Source: Sphingopyxis sp. (GTDB lineage Bacteria > Pseudomonadota > Alphaproteobacteria > Sphingomonadales > Sphingomonadaceae). From it: 10,287 nucleotides of DNA. The stretch lies in the NCBI GenBank assembly GCA_026125835.1, contig JAHCKJ010000059.1, positions 1 to 10,287 of the forward strand. The letters run 5' to 3'. The notes below the pieces were generated by a model. It was not told the origin of the DNA and made no database searches. It saw nothing but the letters and a program-made list of their open reading frames with translations. Position numbers and translations under genes: made by a program. Of the stretch, positions 6,149 to 10,287 are shown piece after piece. The first letter of the stretch is position 1; every line of letters starts with the position of its first letter.

Positions 6149-6180
6149 GCCATGGATGCTGAAACAAGTTCAGCATGACG
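6149..6180 (-). repeat. REP-like hairpin element, right copy of an inverted pair
   Basis: The inverted copy of 6078-6109. Its own inner hairpin is ATGCTGAA / TTCAGCAT with loop ACAAG. The only two differences from the left copy are the two partners of one stem pair, so pairing is kept. The 39 bases between the copies could form the loop of a large cruciform or RNA hairpin. Confidence 0.85.
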
Positions 6181-6519
6181 AGTATAAAGGTAAGTTCCCC
6201 ACCCCAAAGCTTACATCAAAATCTTTCCTACAAAAACATCCTCGCATATGCCGGCACAGTCGGAGATGACCGATCCACCACCGACGCGCACGCCCGTCGG
6301 CCTGCGGGCTCGATGTATCGACAAGCCTGACAATTTCGGATGAAAGCTGCGCCCGCGCGCACAAAAATATCAACCTTCCGTTAACCATACCGCAACCCCT
6401 GTCATCGTAATTTCACATTGCCTTCCGCTTTTCCCTTGCGGCGCGGCGGCGGCATCGCCACCTTGTGTTCCTAGGGGCCGCCTCTCCCCCCGGGCGGACC
6501 TCGCAAGGAGATGAATACC
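6181..6519 (+). promoter_or_regulatory. clpA upstream region, no gene seen
   Basis: No credible gene lies between the repeat pair and clpA. The first part (6181-6250) is distinctly richer in A/T than the surroundings. TTAACCAT at 6381-6388 resembles a CtrA half-site, which is weak evidence by itself. CTTGCGG (6435-6441), 14 bases, then CGCCACCT (6456-6463) resembles the heat-shock sigma-32 pattern CTTGAAA-N13-17-CCCCATNT and would start transcription near 6470. This is a modest match with a poor -35, but it fits a Clp ATPase gene. Confidence 0.35.
6505..6510 (+). promoter_or_regulatory. Ribosome binding site of clpA
   Basis: AAGGAG touches the first in-frame ATG (6511) and so cannot serve it. 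It stands 9 bases before the second ATG (6520), which is therefore the start. Confidence 0.8.
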
Positions 6520-8856
6520 ATGCCGTCCTTTTCGGAGAGCCTCGAAAAGACCCTCCATAATGCGCTGAAGGCCGCGTCGGAGCGCCACCACGAATATGCG
6601 ACGTTGGAGCATCTGCTCTTCGCGCTGATCGACGACGATCATGCCGCCGAAGTGATGCGCGCCTGCGGCGTCGCGACGGCGGACCTGCAATCGGCGGTCG
6701 TCCATTATCTCGACACCGAACTCGACAGTTTGAAGGTCGAGGGGCACAGCGACCCGTCGCCGACGAGCGGATTCCAGCGCGTCGTCCAGCGCGCGATCCT
6801 GCACGTCCAGTCGTCGGGCAAGGATGAAGTGACGGGCGCCAACGTGCTCGTCGCCTTGTTCTCCGAACGCGAAAGCTATGCGGTCTATTTTCTCCAGCAG
6901 CAGGACCTGACCCGCCTCGACGCGGTCTCCTACCTCAGCCACGGCGTCGGCAAGGGCGGCAAGCCCGCGGTGCAGGCCGAGCCTGAAGAAAAGGAAGAAA
7001 CAAAGGACAAGTCGGACGGCAAGTCGAAGAAGGAAACCGCGCTCGACCAGTTCACCGTCAACCTCAACGAGAAGGCGAAGGGCGGCAAGGTCGATCCGCT
7101 GATCGGTCGCAGCGCCGAGGTCGATCGCACGATCCAGATCCTCTGCCGCCGCAGCAAGAACAACCCGCTCTATGTCGGCGATCCCGGCGTCGGCAAGACC
7201 GCGATCGCCGAAGGCCTGGCACGCAAGATCATCGAGGGCGATGTGCCCGAGGTGCTGCTGCCCGCGGTCATCTATTCGCTCGACATGGGCGCGCTGCTGG
7301 CGGGGACTCGTTACCGGGGCGATTTCGAGGAGCGGCTGAAACAGGTCGTGACCGAACTCGAAGGCCTGCCGCACGCGATCCTGTTCATCGACGAAATCCA
7401 CACCGTCATCGGTGCGGGCGCGACGAGCGGCGGCGCGATGGATGCGTCGAACCTCTTGAAGCCCGCTTTGTCGGGCGGCGTCATCCGCTGCATCGGCTCG
7501 ACCACGTACAAGGAGTTCCGCAACCATTTCGAAAAGGACCGCGCACTGCTGCGCCGGTTCCAGAAAATCGACGTGGTCGAACCGACGCTGGAGGACACGA
7601 AGAAGATCCTCGCGGGCTTGCGCAGCGCGTTCGAGGCGCACCACCAGGTGCGCTATACGCAGGACGCGATCAACGCCGCGGTCGACCTGTCGGCGCGCTA
7701 CATCAACGACCGCAAATTGCCCGACAAGGCGATCGACGTGATCGACGAGGTCGGCGCGATGCAAATGCTCGTCGCCCCGTCGAAGCGCAAGAAGACGATC
7801 ACCGCCAAGGAGATCGAGGCCGTGATCGCGACGATGGCGCGCATCCCGCCCAAATCGGTGTCGAGCGACGACAAGGCGACCCTCGCCAGCCTCGAAACCG
7901 ACCTCAAGCGCGTGGTGTTCGGCCAGAACACCGCGATCGAGGTGCTGTCGTCGGCAATCAAGCTGTCGCGCGCGGGCCTGCGCGATCCCGAGAAGCCGAT
8001 CGGCAATTATCTGTTCAGCGGCCCCACCGGCGTCGGCAAGACCGAAGTCGCCAAGCAGCTCGCGTCGATCATGGGCATCCCGCTCCAGCGCTTCGATATG
8101 TCCGAATATATGGAACGCCATTCGGTGAGCCGCCTGATCGGCGCGCCCCCGGGCTATGTCGGTTACGATCAGGGCGGGCTGCTCACCGATGCGATCGACC
8201 AGAACCCGCATTGCGTGCTGCTGCTCGACGAGATCGAAAAGGCGCATCCCGACCTGTTCAACATCCTGCTGCAGGTCATGGACAACGGCCGCCTGACCGA
8301 TCACCACGGCAAGACCGTCGATTTCCGCAACGTCATCCTGATCATGACGACCAATGCGGGCGCCAGCGACATGGCGCGCGAATCGATCGGTTTCGGCCAG
8401 TCGACGCGCGAGGATGTGCAGGAAGAAGCGGTGAAGCGCATGTTCACCCCCGAATTCCGCAACCGCCTCGATGCGATCGTCCCCTTCGGCTATCTGCCGC
8501 CCGAAGTCGTCGCGCGCGTCGTCGACAAGTTCATCCTCGAACTCGAACTGCAATTGGCCGACCGCAACGTCCATATCCAGCTCGACGATGCAGCGCGCGA
8601 ATGGCTCACCGGCAAGGGCTATGACAAGCTCTATGGCGCGCGTCCGATGGGCCGCCTGATCCAGGAAAAGATCAAGCAGCCGCTCGCCGAGGAATTATTG
8701 TTCGGCAAGCTCGTCCATGGCGGCGAGGTCAAGGTGAAGATGAAGACCGGCGACGACGCCCATGTCGGCAACCCGCTGGCGTTCGAAATCACCCCCGCCG
8801 CGCCCAAGGCCGGCAAGGGCAAGGCGAAGGGCAAAGCCGAGAAGGCGGCGGAGTAA
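6520..8856 (+). CDS. clpA: ATP-dependent Clp protease ATP-binding subunit ClpA
   Basis: This 778-residue AAA+ unfoldase forms a hexamer, unfolds substrates and feeds them to ClpP in the cytoplasm. The order is: ClpN repeat domain (about 1-140), a Lys/Glu-rich linker (145-175), first AAA module with Walker A GDPGVGKT (220-227) and Walker B LFIDEIH (288-294), then the second module with GPTGVGKT (501-508) and LLLDEIEKAH (567-576), and the D2 small domain to about 760. There is no ClpB-type middle coiled coil. The IGF loop (623-625), the ClpP-binding tripeptide, marks a ClpP partner. The last 16 residues are a Lys/Ala/Gly low-complexity tail, making the protein about 20 residues longer than the E. 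coli one. The start at 6520 is set by the AAGGAG. The clpS adaptor gene, often just upstream in Proteobacteria, is not in the window. Confidence 0.97.
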   Translation: MPSFSESLEKTLHNALKAASERHHEYATLEHLLFALIDDDHAAEVMRACGVATADLQSAVVHYLDTELDSLKVEGHSDPSPTSGFQRVVQRAILHVQSSGKDEVTGANVLVALFSERESYAVYFLQQQDLTRLDAVSYLSHGVGKGGKPAVQAEPEEKEETKDKSDGKSKKETALDQFTVNLNEKAKGGKVDPLIGRSAEVDRTIQILCRRSKNNPLYVGDPGVGKTAIAEGLARKIIEGDVPEVLLPAVIYSLDMGALLAGTRYRGDFEERLKQVVTELEGLPHAILFIDEIHTVIGAGATSGGAMDASNLLKPALSGGVIRCIGSTTYKEFRNHFEKDRALLRRFQKIDVVEPTLEDTKKILAGLRSAFEAHHQVRYTQDAINAAVDLSARYINDRKLPDKAIDVIDEVGAMQMLVAPSKRKKTITAKEIEAVIATMARIPPKSVSSDDKATLASLETDLKRVVFGQNTAIEVLSSAIKLSRAGLRDPEKPIGNYLFSGPTGVGKTEVAKQLASIMGIPLQRFDMSEYMERHSVSRLIGAPPGYVGYDQGGLLTDAIDQNPHCVLLLDEIEKAHPDLFNILLQVMDNGRLTDHHGKTVDFRNVILIMTTNAGASDMARESIGFGQSTREDVQEEAVKRMFTPEFRNRLDAIVPFGYLPPEVVARVVDKFILELELQLADRNVHIQLDDAAREWLTGKGYDKLYGARPMGRLIQEKIKQPLAEELLFGKLVHGGEVKVKMKTGDDAHVGNPLAFEITPAAPKAGKGKAKGKAEKAAE

Positions 8857-8864
8857 GGCCCGTG

Positions 8865-8893
8865 TTGAAACTCTTGATCGGCGATGTTATAAC
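8865..8893 (+). promoter_or_regulatory. Strong candidate promoter of the toxin-antitoxin operon
   Basis: TTGAAA (8865-8870), a 17-base spacer and TATAAC (8888-8893) make a near-consensus sigma-70 promoter in the 43 bases after clpA. The expected start of transcription is at or within a base or two of A8900, the first base of the antitoxin ATG. GTTATAAC (8886-8893) is a perfect 8-base palindrome over the -10 element and could be an operator for autoregulation. Confidence 0.65.
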
Positions 8894-8899
8894 GAACGT

Positions 8900-9127
8900 A
8901 TGAACACGCCGCTCAGGATCACCAAGGTTGGCAATAGCGCCGCCGTCATCCTGCCGAAAGAGTTGCTGGCGCGACTTCGCGTGTCGCTGGGCGACACGCT
9001 GTATGCGACCGAGTCACCGGACGGTATTCGGCTCACGGCTGCTGATCCGGACTTCGTGGAAAAAATGGCTGCTGCGGAAGCCATCATGCGGGAAGACCGC
9101 GATATTCTTCGCGTCCTTGCCAAGTGA
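8900..9127 (+). CDS. AbrB/MazE/SpoVT-family antitoxin
   Basis: This 75-residue protein has a classic swapped-hairpin AbrB DNA-binding domain at the N-terminus: LRITKVGNSAAVILPKELL (5-23), LRVSLGDTLYA (26-36), GIRLTA (42-47). The C-terminal part (50-75: DPDFVEKMAAAEAIMREDRD) is an acidic helix of the kind that wraps around the toxin. It should neutralise the Doc-type toxin encoded next and, as a dimer, repress its own promoter. No ribosome binding site precedes ATG 8900 and the promoter places the mRNA 5' end at the ATG, so translation is probably leaderless. The stop codon overlaps the toxin start (GTGA, 4 bp). Confidence 0.9.
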   Translation: MNTPLRITKVGNSAAVILPKELLARLRVSLGDTLYATESPDGIRLTAADPDFVEKMAAAEAIMREDRDILRVLAK

Positions 9128-9519
9128 CCGACGGCAGCCGAACCGAGCCGCGATGGCTCGGCGTCGATATCGCATTGGCAGTTCATGACCGACAGCTTGC
9201 CGAGCACGGCGGCGTAGCGGGGGTTCGTGATCGCGGCGTGCTAGAATCGGTCTTGGTGAGGCCCGTCAACCAATGGGCTTGTGGCGAAGATGATCCGATG
9301 CGGCTGGCCGCTGCCTACGCGTTCGGCATTGCCCGAAATCATCCTTTTGGGGACGGCAATAAGCGGACCGCATGGGTTCTCGCTCGCCTTTTTCTGCATA
9401 TTAACGGGCATAGTTTGCGGTTCGAAGCACAAGAGGCAATCGAGACCGTTCTAGCTCTGGCATCGGGCCACTTGAGTGAAGAAGAGCTCGCAGTTTGGTT
9501 TCGCGGTCGCCTCGATTGA
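9124..9519 (+). CDS. doc: Death-on-curing (Doc/Fic-fold) toxin
   Basis: This 131-residue protein of the Doc family has the Fic-fold core motif HPFGDGNKRT at 73-82, including His73, Asp77, Asn79, Lys80 and Arg81. The GNK form (Lys, not Gly-Arg as in AMP-transferring Fic proteins) is the Doc signature. Phage P1 Doc phosphorylates elongation factor Tu and stops translation; the same activity is inferred here. Flanking helices are present (GVLESVLVRP, 38-47; MRLAAAYAFGIA, 59-70; EAIETVLALASG, 104-115), so it looks intact. It starts at GTG 9124, overlapping the antitoxin stop by 4 bp with no ribosome binding site, so its synthesis is probably coupled to the antitoxin. Codon third positions are less GC-rich than in clpA and map, which suggests acquisition by transfer. 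Confidence 0.92.
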   Translation: MTDGSRTEPRWLGVDIALAVHDRQLAEHGGVAGVRDRGVLESVLVRPVNQWACGEDDPMRLAAAYAFGIARNHPFGDGNKRTAWVLARLFLHINGHSLRFEAQEAIETVLALASGHLSEEELAVWFRGRLD

Positions 9520-9521
9520 GC

Positions 9522-9549
9522 TTGGGCGGTCCGCCCCTCGCTTTTTAAC
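9522..9549 (+). promoter_or_regulatory. Candidate promoter of map
   Basis: TTGGGC (9522-9527), 16 bases, TTTAAC (9544-9549). The predicted start near 9556 is only 6 bases before ATG 9562 and 18 before ATG 9574. No Shine-Dalgarno is present before either ATG. It overlaps the weak terminator hairpin. Confidence 0.35.
9524..9546 (+). terminator. Weak possible terminator after the toxin gene
   Basis: GGGC, loop GGTCC, GCCC, then CTCGCTTTTT. The stem is only 4 bp (6 bp if the loop were one base, which is too tight), and the T-run is offset by four bases. It starts five bases after the doc stop and may partly separate the toxin-antitoxin operon from map. Confidence 0.35.
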
Positions 9550-9573
9550 CGCCCATCGCCTATGTCCCCACGT

Positions 9574-10287
9574 ATGTACGACTATGTTTCCGTAACCACC
9601 GCCGACGCCGGCGCCCCCACCCCCGTGCGCGACGGCACGATCAAGCTGCACGACGAAGCGGGCTTTGCCGGGATGCGCAAGGCGGGGCGGCTCTCCGCCG
9701 AAATCCTCGACACGCTCGTTCCCTTCGTCCAGCCGGGCGTGACCACCGCCCAAATCGACGACCTTGTCCGCACCATGATGTTAGAGGGCGGCGGCATTCC
9801 CGCGACGCTCGGCTATCGCGGTTTCACGCACAGCTGCTGCACCAGCATCAACCATGTGGTGTGTCATGGGATTCCCGACGACAAGCCGCTGCGCGAGGGC
9901 GATATCGTCAATATCGACGTCACCAGCATCGTCGACGGCTGGCACGGCGACACCAGCCGCATGTATCTGGTCGGTGACGTCCCGATCAAGGCGAAGCGGC
10001 TCGTCGAAGTCACCTATGAATGCCTGATGCTCGGCATCGAGCAGGCGAAGCCCGGCAACCGCATGGGCGACGTCGCGCACGCGATTCAGACCCACGCCGA
10101 ACGCCACCGCTATTCGGTCGTGCGCGATTTCTGCGGCCACGGGCTCGGCCAGATGTTCCACGACGCGCCCGAGGTTGTCCACGCCGGGCGCCCCGGCACC
10201 GGGCCGGAGCTGCGCCCCGGCATGTTCTTCACCATCGAACCGATGATCAACACCGGCAAATATGCGGTGAAGATGCTCGCCGACGGC
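9574..10287 (+). CDS. map: Type I methionine aminopeptidase (partial, C-terminus cut off)
   Basis: The first 238 residues of methionyl aminopeptidase, which removes the initiator Met from new proteins in the cytoplasm. The pita-bread-fold active site is present: His98 (CHGIP), Asp115 (NIDVT), Asp126 (HGDTS), His189 (GHGLGQMFH) and Glu222 (TIEPMI). The last metal ligand, a second Glu near the C-terminus, lies beyond the window. A leader of about 25 residues before the catalytic core (KLHDEAGFAGMRKAGRL) is usual in sphingomonad MAPs as I recall. Start choice: ATG 9574 (MYDYVSV) fits that N-terminus; ATG 9562 would add MSPR. Neither has a ribosome binding site. It is separated from doc by 54 bases. 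Confidence 0.95.
   Translation, partial: MYDYVSVTTADAGAPTPVRDGTIKLHDEAGFAGMRKAGRLSAEILDTLVPFVQPGVTTAQIDDLVRTMMLEGGGIPATLGYRGFTHSCCTSINHVVCHGIPDDKPLREGDIVNIDVTSIVDGWHGDTSRMYLVGDVPIKAKRLVEVTYECLMLGIEQAKPGNRMGDVAHAIQTHAERHRYSVVRDFCGHGLGQMFHDAPEVVHAGRPGTGPELRPGMFFTIEPMINTGKYAVKMLADG

Noticed and set aside
6281..6309. Short inverted repeats upstream of clpA (CCGACG...CGTCGG; GCCCG...CGGGC)
   Set aside because: The stems are only 5-6 bp, mutually exclusive and in GC-rich DNA where such pairs are expected by chance.
6170..6388. Minus-strand open frame of 72 codons upstream of clpA
   Set aside because: It begins in non-coding sequence and ends at the edge of the REP-like repeat, with no ribosome binding site, no codon bias and no family resemblance.
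6370..8574. Minus-strand open frame of 734 codons
   Set aside because: It is the antisense shadow of clpA, whose frame carries every ClpA motif. The shadow is Asp/Arg/His-rich with no domain.
1..10287. CRISPR arrays, tRNA/rRNA genes, insertion sequences, integrase or phage genes
   Set aside because: I looked for regularly spaced repeats, tRNA-like cloverleaf signatures and transposase or integrase motifs and saw none.

Overview
The window is high-GC DNA with strong GC3 bias. It looks like chromosome of an alphaproteobacterium of the order Sphingomonadales, probably Sphingopyxis or a close relative. The support is a DUF1013/TrcR cell-cycle regulator and a DUF1192 protein (both alphaproteobacterial families), a PIG3-type quinone oxidoreductase, and two intergenic repeats of kinds I remember as common in sphingomonads (a C-rich hairpin at 922-943 and a paired hairpin repeat at 6078-6180). 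The genus is an inference.

Left part (1-2121). A truncated secreted protein on the minus strand, with two copies of a helical repeat and possibly the N-terminus of a DUF481 protein, diverges from a 91-residue membrane protein on the plus strand. The membrane protein converges, across the GC-rich hairpin repeat, on a metallo-beta-lactamase-fold hydrolase on the minus strand.

Middle (2123-4196). The hydrolase is the second gene of a tight pair with trcR (one base between stop and start). The trcR leader is unusual: a promoter-like pair of hexamers is followed by a perfect 9-bp hairpin and a T-run, and only then by the ribosome binding site. Upstream lies a PIG3-family quinone oxidoreductase on the minus strand, divergent from a small DUF1192 gene. 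Their candidate promoters are interleaved in about 30 bp.

Centre (4200-6519). A HerA/FtsK-like P-loop ATPase on the minus strand ends three bases from the DUF1192 stop codon (tail to tail) and diverges from an 89-residue conserved-looking protein of unknown function. A 468-bp gap follows, holding the inverted hairpin pair and the clpA upstream region.

Right part (6520-10287). clpA (AAA+ unfoldase of ClpAP, here without a neighbouring clpS) is followed by a compact toxin-antitoxin operon: an AbrB/MazE-type antitoxin, predicted to be translated from a leaderless mRNA, overlapping by 4 bp a Doc-type Fic-fold toxin. The window ends inside map (type I methionine aminopeptidase). Most genes are housekeeping or conserved. 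The toxin-antitoxin pair is the only clearly accessory module. I see no wholly new multi-gene system; the most original signals are regulatory (trcR leader, leaderless antitoxin promoter, interleaved promoters, covarying REP pair).
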